Below are positions 1 through 6,379 of a stretch of 38,229 bases of DNA, one piece after another. The position numbers were made by a program, and so were the translations under genes. Where the stretch lies: the NCBI GenBank assembly GCA_043738425.1, contig JAYUGJ010000046.1:1-38229 (forward strand). The letters are read 5' to 3'. Under the pieces are notes generated by a model that saw only the letters and a program-made list of their open reading frames with translations, did not search any database and had not been told where the DNA came from. This DNA is from PBB1 sp043738425. Lineage in GTDB: Bacteria; Pseudomonadota; Gammaproteobacteria; Burkholderiales; Burkholderiaceae_C. Within the stretch, counting starts at the first letter, position 1. Every line of letters starts with the position of its first letter.

Positions 1-68
1 GGTGGCCGGTGCGGCTGGCTGCGCTTCGCTCATTCGGCCATCATAGGGTCGGCCCTAGAATCGCTTCG

Positions 69-929
69 GTGAATACTCCCTCCCGCCGTTTGCGCACCAC
101 CCTCGTCTCGCTCCTCACCACCCTCAGCGCCTTGCCCGCGCTGGCGCAAAGCGCCGATTGTCGGACCCTGGCCCGCCCGCTGCCGCGCGTCACCGCAGCG
201 ATGTGCGAAGCCGCCGCGCTCAAGCCGTCGGGCACCAAGTCGGTCAACGGCTTTCCGATCTACCAGCGCGACGTGGTCGCGCCTGCCGGCGATGCGGCCG
301 ACGCCGACGCCAAGCCACGCCCGAAAGTGCTGGTGCTGGGCGGCATCCACGGCGACGAGTTGTCGTCGAGTTCGCTCGCCTTCCACTGGATCGCGCTCGC
401 CAGCAGCACGCCGGGCGGCATGGACTGGCGCTTCGTGCCGGCGCTGAACCCCGACGGGCTGATGCAGAAGCAGCCGACCCGCGTCAACGCGCGCGGCGTC
501 GACCTGAACCGCAACTTTCCGACCCCGCGCTGGGCCCAGGAAGCACCGCAGTACTGGGTCAAGCAGACCGAGCGCGACCCGCGGCGATTCCCCGGCAAGG
601 CGGCGTTGTCGGAGCCGGAGACTCGCTTCGTGCAGCAAACCATGGAGAAGTGGAAGCCCGACCTGATCGTCAGCGTGCATGCGCCCTACGGCGTGCTCGA
701 CTACGACGGCCCGCGCGTGCCGCCGCAGCGGCTCGGCCGGCTGTTCCTCGACCGCGTCGGCGTCTTCCCCGGCTCGCTCGGCTACTATGGCGGCGTGCAA
801 AAAGGCGTGCCGGTGGTCACGATCGAACTCGCCAGCTCGACCTCGGCGCCGAACGAGGCCGAAACCCGCCAGATGTGGCTCGACCTGCTGCGCTGGGCCA
901 GCGAGCGGATGGTGGCGCCGGGGCGCTGA
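69..929 (+). CDS. Exported M14-family zinc carboxypeptidase/amidase (MpaA-like)
   Basis: This is a zinc peptidase of the M14 (carboxypeptidase) family, of the short single-domain kind that includes murein peptide amidase A. Family members cut peptide or amide bonds, often in cell-wall peptides. From the GTG start at 69, residues 1-26 form a Sec signal peptide ending in ALPALA. The zinc-binding motif GGIHGDE supplies His94 and Glu97, and the third ligand is His204 in SVHAPYG. DLNRNF carries the substrate-binding Asn-Arg pair. Glu253 in VTIELASS fits the catalytic glutamate. The frame also stays open from an ATG at 9, but that start adds an unlikely N-terminus before the signal peptide, so 69 is preferred. 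The substrate is not visible from the sequence; a wall peptide is the family-based guess. Confidence 0.85.
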   Translation: MNTPSRRLRTTLVSLLTTLSALPALAQSADCRTLARPLPRVTAAMCEAAALKPSGTKSVNGFPIYQRDVVAPAGDAADADAKPRPKVLVLGGIHGDELSSSSLAFHWIALASSTPGGMDWRFVPALNPDGLMQKQPTRVNARGVDLNRNFPTPRWAQEAPQYWVKQTERDPRRFPGKAALSEPETRFVQQTMEKWKPDLIVSVHAPYGVLDYDGPRVPPQRLGRLFLDRVGVFPGSLGYYGGVQKGVPVVTIELASSTSAPNEAETRQMWLDLLRWASERMVAPGR

Positions 930-1042
930 GGCGTGTCGGAACGTAAAGCCTGCCACATGATCGCCAGCGGCGTCGTCGCCAAGCGCATCGCGGTCGTTAG
1001 GTTGCGGGTAAGGTTCGCCCCCACCGCTCCCCGAGAACATTC

Positions 1043-1549
1043 ATGAAATCGCTCTTGAGTCTCGCCCTCGCCGCCGCGCTGGCTGCCGCCGCAGCCGGCG
1101 CCCACGCCGAAACCAACGTCGGCGTGTCGATCGGCATCAACCAGCCGGGCGTCTACGGCCGGGTCGACATCGGCAACTTCCCGCAGCCGGCGGTGGTTTA
1201 CGCGCAGCCGGTGCTGATCGAGCGGCCGCGCGTGGTGGTCGACCGCCGGCCGATCTACCTCTACGTGCCGCCCGGTCACCAGAAGAACTGGAGCAAGCAC
1301 TGCGGCCGCTACGCCGCCTGCGGCCAGCCGGTCTACTTCGTGCAGGAGCAGTGGGTGCGTGAGCGCTACGTGCGCGAACACCCGGGCTGGCGCGACCGCC
1401 GTGACGATGACCGCCGCGGTCACGGCCATGGCCACGACCGCGACCGCGACCGCGACCGCGACCGCTACTGCAACTACAACTGCACCGCGGGCTGTGGCGG
1501 CGTCGAACCGATTGAACACCGCGCCTTCGAGCCCAGGCTTGGGCCTTGA
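1043..1549 (+). CDS. Exported Asp/His/Arg-rich hypothetical protein
   Basis: A 168-residue exported protein of unknown function. Residues 1-22 form a clear signal peptide (lysine, Ala/Leu core, AHA cleavage region). The mature part begins with VGVSIGINQPGVYGRVDIG, a pattern I associate with uncharacterised exported proteins of Burkholderiales. It then runs through a proline/valine-rich stretch, an aromatic segment with several Cys, and a low-complexity tail of His-Gly and Asp-Arg repeats encoded by five tandem copies of a 6-bp unit at about 1435-1464. It ends with a short Cys-containing segment (YCNYNCTAGCGG). The polar, His/Asp-rich tail could bind metal, and the gene lies directly before the zinc-uptake genes, but that link is inference. 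The start is the only ATG directly before the signal peptide. Confidence 0.75.
   Translation: MKSLLSLALAAALAAAAAGAHAETNVGVSIGINQPGVYGRVDIGNFPQPAVVYAQPVLIERPRVVVDRRPIYLYVPPGHQKNWSKHCGRYAACGQPVYFVQEQWVRERYVREHPGWRDRRDDDRRGHGHGHDRDRDRDRDRYCNYNCTAGCGGVEPIEHRAFEPRLGP
1435..1464 (+). repeat. Tandem 6-bp repeat (cgaccg)n inside an exported-protein gene
   Basis: Five perfect copies of cgaccg encode the Asp-Arg run in the tail of the exported protein at 1043-1549. The length is a multiple of three, so changes in copy number would keep the frame. Confidence 0.85.
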
Positions 1550-1574
1550 CGCGCACGCGAAAAAGCAAAGTGCG

Positions 1575-1916
1575 ATGTCGGCGAAGGGGCGCTTTGCCGG
1601 TGCCGATGCCGACACGCGCACCGACATGCGCACTGACAGGCGCACTGATACGCGCACCGATACGCAAAGCGCCATTGCGCGCACGGGCCAGCGCGGCCGC
1701 GGCCATGGCCATGGCCATGGCGTAAACAATAACAACAGCAGCAACCACCACGATCACCACCACCACTTTCTGTGCGTGCAATGCGACCGGGTGTATCCGA
1801 TCCATGCCTGCCCCGGTTCGATGAACGACCTGGCACCACCCGGCTTCGAGGTGCAGCACCACGACCTGACGCTGCGCGGCCGCTGCGCCGGTTGCGCCAC
1901 GGGCAGTGCCACGTGA
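1575..1916 (+). CDS. Fur/Zur-like C-terminal metal-binding domain lacking the winged helix
   Basis: About 113 residues. The second half matches the C-terminal dimerisation and metal-binding domain of Fur/Zur regulators. A His cluster leads into HHHHFLCVQC, there is a short acidic/helical region and the strand pattern FEVQHHDLTLRG, and it closes with CAGC. The two CxxC pairs are the structural zinc site of this family. The first half is not a winged helix: it is low-complexity Asp-Thr-Arg repeats (five 12-bp units), Gly-His repeats and an Asn run. Only about 200 bp separate the previous gene from the Fur-like part, too little for the roughly 80-residue DNA-binding domain in any frame. The stop overlaps the next gene's GTG. 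It may be a zinc sensor, a dominant-negative partner for a full-length Zur encoded elsewhere, or a zinc buffer. The start (1575) is uncertain because the frame stays open upstream. Confidence 0.65.
   Translation: MSAKGRFAGADADTRTDMRTDRRTDTRTDTQSAIARTGQRGRGHGHGHGVNNNNSSNHHDHHHHFLCVQCDRVYPIHACPGSMNDLAPPGFEVQHHDLTLRGRCAGCATGSAT
1611..1670 (+). repeat. Tandem 12-bp repeat, five copies
   Basis: Five consecutive 12-bp units with consensus gayacgcgcacc encode a Thr-Asp-x-Arg-like run in the N-terminal half of the Zur-like protein. The last unit has diverged. The 12-bp period keeps the frame. Confidence 0.8.
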
Positions 1917-2260
1917 AGACCGAGCCGTCGATGTCGATTGCGCGGCCGGACTCGCCGTCGGCTGACCACGACCACAGCCACGGCGACAACCACTTGCACG
2001 AGCACGAGCCCGCGCACCAGCACACCGCGTCGCACGGCCATTCGCCGCGTCGTTCACACAGCGCTGCCCAAAACCATCTGCACGACGCGGCGGGGGCCAG
2101 TACGCAATCACATGCGCACTCGCACGCACAGCCACACGAGCAGCCAAAGCCGCTGGCCAGCTTGCTGATGGCCTCGGCGGTTTGGCGACTGGCGGGTGCG
2201 GCGGTGTTGATGGCGTGGTTGTGGGCGGCGGTGGCGTGGGCGCTGGCGGGCACGCCATGA
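1913..2260 (+). CDS. His-rich small protein with one C-terminal membrane segment
   Basis: A 115-residue protein from the GTG at 1913, or 109 residues from the ATG at 1931. The N-terminal two thirds are soluble and carry about 17 histidines in DHDHSHG, NHLHEHE, HQH and SHAHSHA patterns, typical of zinc- or nickel-binding linkers. The last 30 residues (from about SLLMASAVWRL) form one hydrophobic helix rich in Trp/Ala/Val, ending at the C-terminus. No family is recognised. The GTG overlaps the Zur-like gene's stop (GTGA) and its own stop overlaps the ABC ATPase start (ATGA), so it is probably translated as part of the uptake operon. The likely role is to collect or buffer zinc next to the transporter. 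Which side of the membrane the His-rich part faces cannot be told; there is no signal peptide, so a cytoplasmic N-terminus with a tail anchor is the simpler reading. Confidence 0.65.
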   Translation: MKTEPSMSIARPDSPSADHDHSHGDNHLHEHEPAHQHTASHGHSPRRSHSAAQNHLHDAAGASTQSHAHSHAQPHEQPKPLASLLMASAVWRLAGAAVLMAWLWAAVAWALAGTP

Positions 2261-3093
2261 GCACCGCTACAGGCACCGCCACGAACGACGTCCATGCCCG
2301 AGGCCGACCCAGCGCGGCGGTTGCACAGGCCGCGCCACCGGCCATTGCGGTCGATGACCTCACCGTCAGCTACCGCCAGCATCCGGCGGTGCACCACCTC
2401 AGTTGCCGGTTTGAGCCGGGCTCGTTGACGGCGGTGATCGGCCCGAATGGTGCAGGCAAAAGTTCGCTGCTCGACGCGTTGACCGGCCGCGTGCAGCCGA
2501 CCACCGGCCGCGTCGACAGTGGCGGTTTGCCGCGCAACGCGCTGGCCTACTTGCCGCAGCAATCGGGCATCGACCGCAGCTTTCCGCTCGGCGTGCTGGA
2601 TGTGGTGATGTTGGGCTCGTGGCCACGCATCGGTTGGCTGCGCGGTGCCAACGCGGCGCAGCGGGATGCGGCGCTGCGCGCGCTTGCCGCGGTGGGCCTG
2701 GCAGGTTTTGAGACGCGGCTGATTGCCGAGTTGTCGGTCGGCCAATTTCAGCGCGTGCTGTTCGCCCGCGTGCTGGTGCAAGACGCGCCGGTGGTGTTGC
2801 TCGATGAGCCGTTCAACGCGATCGACACCCGCACCACCACCGACCTGATGCGGCTGGTGCAGCAGTGGCACGCCGAAGGGCGCACCGTGATCGCGGTGCT
2901 GCACGATCTGACACAGGTAGCCGCGCACTTTCCACACACTTTGCTGCTGGCGCGCGAATGCGTTGCCCACGGACCGACTGCTTCAGTGCTGGTGCCGCAG
3001 CACCTGATGCGCGCACAACAAATGGCCGAGCAGTGGGATGAGCATGCCGACTGGTGCGGTGCCACCGCCACCGCCACCGCAACATCGACATGA
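2257..3093 (+). CDS. znuC: Zinc ABC transporter ATP-binding protein (ZnuC/AztA type)
   Basis: ATPase subunit of a metal ABC importer, 278 residues. After a variable 30-residue leader, the sequence shows Walker A GPNGAGKSS, a Q-loop region YLPQQSGIDRSFP, the signature LSVGQFQR (the LSVGQ variant in place of LSGGQ is one I associate with AztA-like zinc transporter ATPases of Burkholderiales), Walker B VVLLDEPF and the switch histidine in VLHD. It powers uptake through the permease encoded just downstream. The ATG at 2257 overlaps the previous stop as ATGA. A longer open frame from 2182 is a shadow over the preceding membrane helix. The zinc assignment rests on the linked binding protein, which has a three-His, one-Asp site, and on the Zur-like and His-rich neighbours. 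Manganese cannot be excluded from the ATPase alone. Confidence 0.9.
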   Translation: MSTATGTATNDVHARGRPSAAVAQAAPPAIAVDDLTVSYRQHPAVHHLSCRFEPGSLTAVIGPNGAGKSSLLDALTGRVQPTTGRVDSGGLPRNALAYLPQQSGIDRSFPLGVLDVVMLGSWPRIGWLRGANAAQRDAALRALAAVGLAGFETRLIAELSVGQFQRVLFARVLVQDAPVVLLDEPFNAIDTRTTTDLMRLVQQWHAEGRTVIAVLHDLTQVAAHFPHTLLLARECVAHGPTASVLVPQHLMRAQQMAEQWDEHADWCGATATATATST

Positions 3094-4013
3094 GCATCGA
3101 GCTGGCACAAGCCGCAGCGCAGCAGCTGCCGCACACGCTGTCGCTGCACGCGCTGCTGATCCAGCCGTTTGTCGAATTCGGTTTCATGCGCCGCGCGCTG
3201 GTCGCGTGTGTGGCGTTGGGCCTGAGCTGCGGCCCGATCGGCGTGCTGCTGGTGTTGCGCCGCATGAGCCTGGTCGGCGATGCGATTGCCCACGCGTTGC
3301 TACCCGGCGCGGCGCTGGCATTCGTGATGTTCGGTTTTTCACTGTGGGCGATGAGCATCGGCGGCTTCGTGGCGGCCATCGCGGTGGCGGGCCTGGCGGG
3401 CTTGGTGGCGCGCCTGACGCCGCAGCGTGAAGACGCCAGCTTCGCCGCGTTCTATTTGATCGCGCTGGCCGCTGGCGTGATGATCATTTCAATGCGCGGC
3501 AACAGCGTCGATTTGATGCGCGTGTTGTTCGGCACCGTGCTGGCGGTCGACGACGCGTCGCTGATGTTGATTGCCGCCATCGCCAGCGTGAGTTTGCTGG
3601 CGCTGGCACTGGTCTACCGGCCGCTGGTGGTCGAGTGTTTCGATCCCGGTTTTTTGCGCCACCTCGGCCACACCGGTGCGTGGGTGCACGGTTTGTTTTT
3701 GGTCTTGCTGGTGCTCAATCTGGTCGGCGGCTTTCAGGCGCTCGGCACGCTGATGGCGGTGGGGCTGATGATGCTGCCGGCCACTGCGGCCCGCTTTTGG
3801 GCGGTCGAAGTGTGGAGCCTCGCCGCCGTCGCCGCATTGATGGCGGTGCTCAGCGGCTGGGGCGGTTTGCTGCTGTCGTACCACGCCAATTTGCCGTCGG
3901 GCCCGGCCATCGTGCTGCTGGCCGGCAGCTTTTACGTCGTGTCGCTTTTGCTCGGCCGCCGTGACAGTTTGCTCGCGCGCAGCCTGGCGCAGCGCGCGCA
4001 CCGGCGGGCTTGA
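3090..4013 (+). CDS. znuB: Zinc ABC transporter permease (ZnuB/AztB type)
   Basis: Inner-membrane permease of the ABC-3 family, 307 residues with about eight to nine hydrophobic segments. The family hallmark is visible near residues 45-75: a LRRMSLVGDAIAHALLPG segment, the DA-S/A-HA-LPG motif of Znu/Mnt permeases. The start at 3090 is chosen because its ATG overlaps the ATPase stop (ATGA). An ATG in the same frame at 3054 lies inside the ATPase gene and adds a His/Arg-rich stretch that is probably not translated. The stop overlaps the next gene's ATG (TGATG), so ATPase, permease and binding protein are translationally linked. It forms the channel through which the binding protein delivers zinc. 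Confidence 0.9.
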   Translation: MSIELAQAAAQQLPHTLSLHALLIQPFVEFGFMRRALVACVALGLSCGPIGVLLVLRRMSLVGDAIAHALLPGAALAFVMFGFSLWAMSIGGFVAAIAVAGLAGLVARLTPQREDASFAAFYLIALAAGVMIISMRGNSVDLMRVLFGTVLAVDDASLMLIAAIASVSLLALALVYRPLVVECFDPGFLRHLGHTGAWVHGLFLVLLVLNLVGGFQALGTLMAVGLMMLPATAARFWAVEVWSLAAVAALMAVLSGWGGLLLSYHANLPSGPAIVLLAGSFYVVSLLLGRRDSLLARSLAQRAHRRA

Positions 4014-5107
4014 TGGCGCGCTTGCGTGTGCCATTGCGTGCGCCGTGGCCAGCGCCCTTGCGAGCGCGGCTGCGTGCGTCGATACCTGCGTCCATTCCTG
4101 TGTCCGCACCTGCATCGATACCTGTGTCCGTGCCTGCATCCATCGACACACAGCGACGCCGCCTGGCGCAGCAGCTGCTGCTGTGGTCGGTGGCCGCGAG
4201 TGCAGGTGCCAGCGCCGGTGCAGCCCCGGCCGCCCGCGCTGCAGACCTGACCCCGGCGATCCAGGTCGTCACGACGTTTTCGATCCTCGCCGACCTGGTG
4301 CGCGAAGTCGGCGGTGCGGCGGTGAGTGTCAGCGCGCTGGTCGGCCCGAACGCCGATGCGCATGTCTTCGAGCCGACGCCGGCCGATGTGCGGCGCGTCG
4401 CGCGGGCCGACGTGGTGGTCACCAACGGCCTGCGCTACGAAGGCTGGATCGACCGGCTGATCGCCGCCTCCGGCTACCGCGGCCCGGTAGTGGCGGCCAG
4501 CGACGGTGTCGCCACCCGGCAGCTGGCGGGCGGTGCCGATCCGCATGCGTGGCAAGACCTGAGCCTGGCGCAGCGCTACGTCGACAACATCCGCGCGGCG
4601 CTGGTCGCGGCCGCCCACCGCAAATCGCTGGCCCCGGCCAGCGTGGTCGCGATCAACGCCCGCGCAGCCGCCTACCAACAGCGCCTGGCCGCGCTCGACC
4701 GCGACAGCCGCGCGCGCATCAATGCGGTTGCGGCCGAGCGCCGCCGCGTCATCACCTCGCACGACGCGTTCGGTTATTTCGCCGCCGCCTACGGCATCAC
4801 CTTCATCGCCCCGCGCGGCTGGACCACCGGCAGCGAACCGTCGGCCGCCGCAGTCGCCGGCATCGTGCGACAAGCGCGCGAAGCGCAAGCCAGCGCGCTG
4901 CTGGTCGAAAACATCAGCGACCCGCGACTCATCGAACGCATCGCCCGCGAAGCCGGTTTGACCGTCGGCGGCACGCTGTATTCCGATGCGTTGTCACCGC
5001 CCGGCACCGAAGCCGATACCTATTTGAAGATGTTCGAACACAACGTGCGCACGCTGGTAGCCGCGATGGCGTCGGCGCGCCCGCCCAAATCTATGAAGAG
5101 CGAATAG
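4013..5107 (+). CDS. znuA: Zinc ABC transporter substrate-binding protein (ZnuA/AztC type)
   Basis: Periplasmic cluster A-I metal-binding protein. The likely metal ligands are His in NADAHVFEPTP, His in ADPHAWQDL, His in ITSHDAFGYF and Asp in YSDALSPPG. Three His plus one Asp is the zinc-type set; manganese binders usually have Glu at the third site. The long His-rich loop typical of E. coli ZnuA is absent, as in AztC-type proteins. The N-terminus is unusual: about 45 residues of Arg/Pro/Ser/Val repeats, encoded partly by five 12-bp units, precede a credible signal peptide (QRRRLAQQLLLWSVAAS through AARA). Translation may therefore begin later than 4013, for example at an in-frame GTG within the repeats. 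The ATG overlaps the permease stop. The next gene starts immediately after the TAG. Confidence 0.85.
   Translation: MARLRVPLRAPWPAPLRARLRASIPASIPVSAPASIPVSVPASIDTQRRRLAQQLLLWSVAASAGASAGAAPAARAADLTPAIQVVTTFSILADLVREVGGAAVSVSALVGPNADAHVFEPTPADVRRVARADVVVTNGLRYEGWIDRLIAASGYRGPVVAASDGVATRQLAGGADPHAWQDLSLAQRYVDNIRAALVAAAHRKSLAPASVVAINARAAAYQQRLAALDRDSRARINAVAAERRRVITSHDAFGYFAAAYGITFIAPRGWTTGSEPSAAAVAGIVRQAREAQASALLVENISDPRLIERIAREAGLTVGGTLYSDALSPPGTEADTYLKMFEHNVRTLVAAMASARPPKSMKSE
4082..4141 (+). repeat. Tandem 12-bp repeat, five copies, in the znuA leader
   Basis: Five units of about atncctgygtcc in a row encode the Ile/Val-Pro-Ala/Val-Ser run before the signal peptide of the zinc-binding protein. 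Period and copy number equal those of the repeat at 1611-1670, although the unit sequence differs. Confidence 0.8.
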
Positions 5108-5419
5108 ATGGACTTTTTTCAGCTAAAAAATCCTGCGCAGCTATTTGAAAAGCACGCTTTGCTGCGGGTTGTGTCCCATGTTGCGCATGGCGCAAAGCAC
5201 TTCAAGGTGGATCCGAACCGCCATTCGTCCGGCGATGCGGCTACACGACAAACCTATGCTGAAAACTACGCTAACAACTACGGTGACGATTCGCTGTTTA
5301 TTTACTCGTCCGCCAAGGAAGCGAGTGAACTGGGCAAGCCTGAATACAACCTTTTGGAACTTGGCGGCTTACCCATTCATTTTTGGCGACGGCATGTCTA
5401 TGGCGACGGCTTGTGTTGA
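5108..5419 (+). CDS. Small hypothetical protein, lower GC than neighbours
   Basis: A 103-residue protein, not confidently recognised. It starts on the ATG directly after the znuA stop with no spacer. It is soluble, with no signal peptide or membrane segment. An N-terminal helix (FFQLKNPAQLFEKH) is followed by LRVVSHVAHGAKHFKVDPNRH, and it ends near PIHFWRRHV. The arrangement of an 'A-GAKH' segment, 'DP-RH', and a terminal segment ending in a W-R motif resembles short uncharacterised bacterial proteins I have seen, but I cannot name a domain. Base composition is clearly less GC-rich than the flanking genes and codon choice looks less biased, which suggests recent acquisition or a decaying gene. 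Its function is unknown, and any tie to zinc uptake rests only on position. Confidence 0.5.
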   Translation: MDFFQLKNPAQLFEKHALLRVVSHVAHGAKHFKVDPNRHSSGDAATRQTYAENYANNYGDDSLFIYSSAKEASELGKPEYNLLELGGLPIHFWRRHVYGDGLC

Positions 5420-5462
5420 TTTCAGTTTTGGGCAAACGCTGATTCGCTAACAGACCGTCATC

Positions 5463-5837
5463 ATGCACATCCACGGCACCATCGCCTTCACCATCACCGA
5501 GCGCACGGCCGACCGCGTGGTGGCCGACATGCCGATCACTGCGGGCATCAAAAACCCGTTTGGCTCGGTGCACGCGGGCGCAATCCTGTGGTTTGCCGAC
5601 GTCGCCGCCACCGCACTGGTCATCGGAGCGCACCCGATGACCGAGGGCATGACCGGTTTTCCGCTGGCGATTTCGCTGAACGCGAATTTGCTCGGCAACC
5701 AAACCGAAGGCGCGTTCAGCGCGGTCTCGTCATTCGTCAAACGCGGCCGCACCGTCAGCGTGGTGCGCACCGTGGTGCGCGGCGCAGCTGACAAGCTGAT
5801 TGCCGATGTGACGACCAGCCATGTGCTGTCGAAGTGA
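5463..5837 (+). CDS. PaaI-family hotdog thioesterase
   Basis: A 124-residue single hotdog-fold protein of the PaaI/YbgC-like acyl-CoA thioesterase group, which hydrolyses acyl- or aryl-CoA thioesters in the cytoplasm. The central helix and its lead-in read NPFGSVHAGAILWFADVAAT. His37, Gly39 and Asp46 sit where the family places its active-site and oxyanion-hole residues. The length is typical for a complete protein. The ATG lies four bases after a short spacer with no strong Shine-Dalgarno sequence. The substrate cannot be predicted. The next gene, a carboxymuconolactone-decarboxylase-like protein, follows 78 bases later on the same strand, so the pair may share a role in aromatic or CoA metabolism, but this is inference. 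Confidence 0.85.
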   Translation: MHIHGTIAFTITERTADRVVADMPITAGIKNPFGSVHAGAILWFADVAATALVIGAHPMTEGMTGFPLAISLNANLLGNQTEGAFSAVSSFVKRGRTVSVVRTVVRGAADKLIADVTTSHVLSK

Positions 5838-5915
5838 CCGCGTCGGCGGTGCCGCGCGCAAGCGACGCCTTGCATCGTTGAACACCTGACCCCACCGTCT
5901 TTGAAAGCACCACCG

Positions 5916-6308
5916 ATGGAATCCGATCGCTACCAGCGCGGCCTGCAGCAACTCAGTGCGATTCACGGCGAGGCCGGTGCGCAAGTCATCGCCGCGCTGC
6001 AAGAAGTGGCACCCGACCTGGCGCGCTACGTGATCGAGTTTCCATTCGGCGATGTGTATTCGCGCGGTGTGCTGACGCTGCGCGAGCGCGAAATCGCCAC
6101 CGTGTCGGCACTGGCCGCACTGGGCTACGCCACACCGCAGCTGAAGGTACACATCCACGCCGCGCTGAACGTCGGTTGCACGCGCCAGGAAGTCATCGAG
6201 CTGATGATTCAGATGGCGATCTACGCCGGTTTTCCCGCTGCGCTGAATGGCACCTTTGCTGCCAGGGACGTGTTCGCCGAGCGCGACGCCGCAGGGCAAA
6301 CCAACTGA
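5916..6308 (+). CDS. Carboxymuconolactone decarboxylase family protein
   Basis: A 130-residue all-helical protein of the CMD/AhpD-like superfamily. The visible signature is LTLREREIATVSALAALGY, followed by QLKVHIHAALNVGCTRQEV and the helix ELMIQMAIYAGFPAALNG, the classic arrangement in PcaC-type proteins. A CxxC pair as in AhpD is absent, so a peroxidase role through disulphide chemistry is unlikely. Family members include gamma-carboxymuconolactone decarboxylase of the protocatechuate pathway, but no other pca gene is present here, so that assignment is not made. The ATG at 5916 was chosen over an in-frame TTG at 5901 because it directly precedes a normal N-terminal helix. Confidence 0.85.
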   Translation: MESDRYQRGLQQLSAIHGEAGAQVIAALQEVAPDLARYVIEFPFGDVYSRGVLTLREREIATVSALAALGYATPQLKVHIHAALNVGCTRQEVIELMIQMAIYAGFPAALNGTFAARDVFAERDAAGQTN

Positions 6309-6379
6309 GTGCGGGCGAGCCCTTCGGTGCGACGTAACCCAGCGATACCATCCAACGCACCGCTGCTGGATCTGCGCCC

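Noticed and set aside
929..1042. Zur box or other zinc operator before the first His-rich gene
   Set aside because: No AT-rich palindrome resembling known Zur sites is seen here or directly before 1575.
1474..2970. Long minus-strand open frame (498 codons) across the zinc genes
   Set aside because: It lies opposite the well-supported ATPase and His-rich genes and shows only Arg/Cys/Trp-rich shadow sequence typical of GC-rich DNA.
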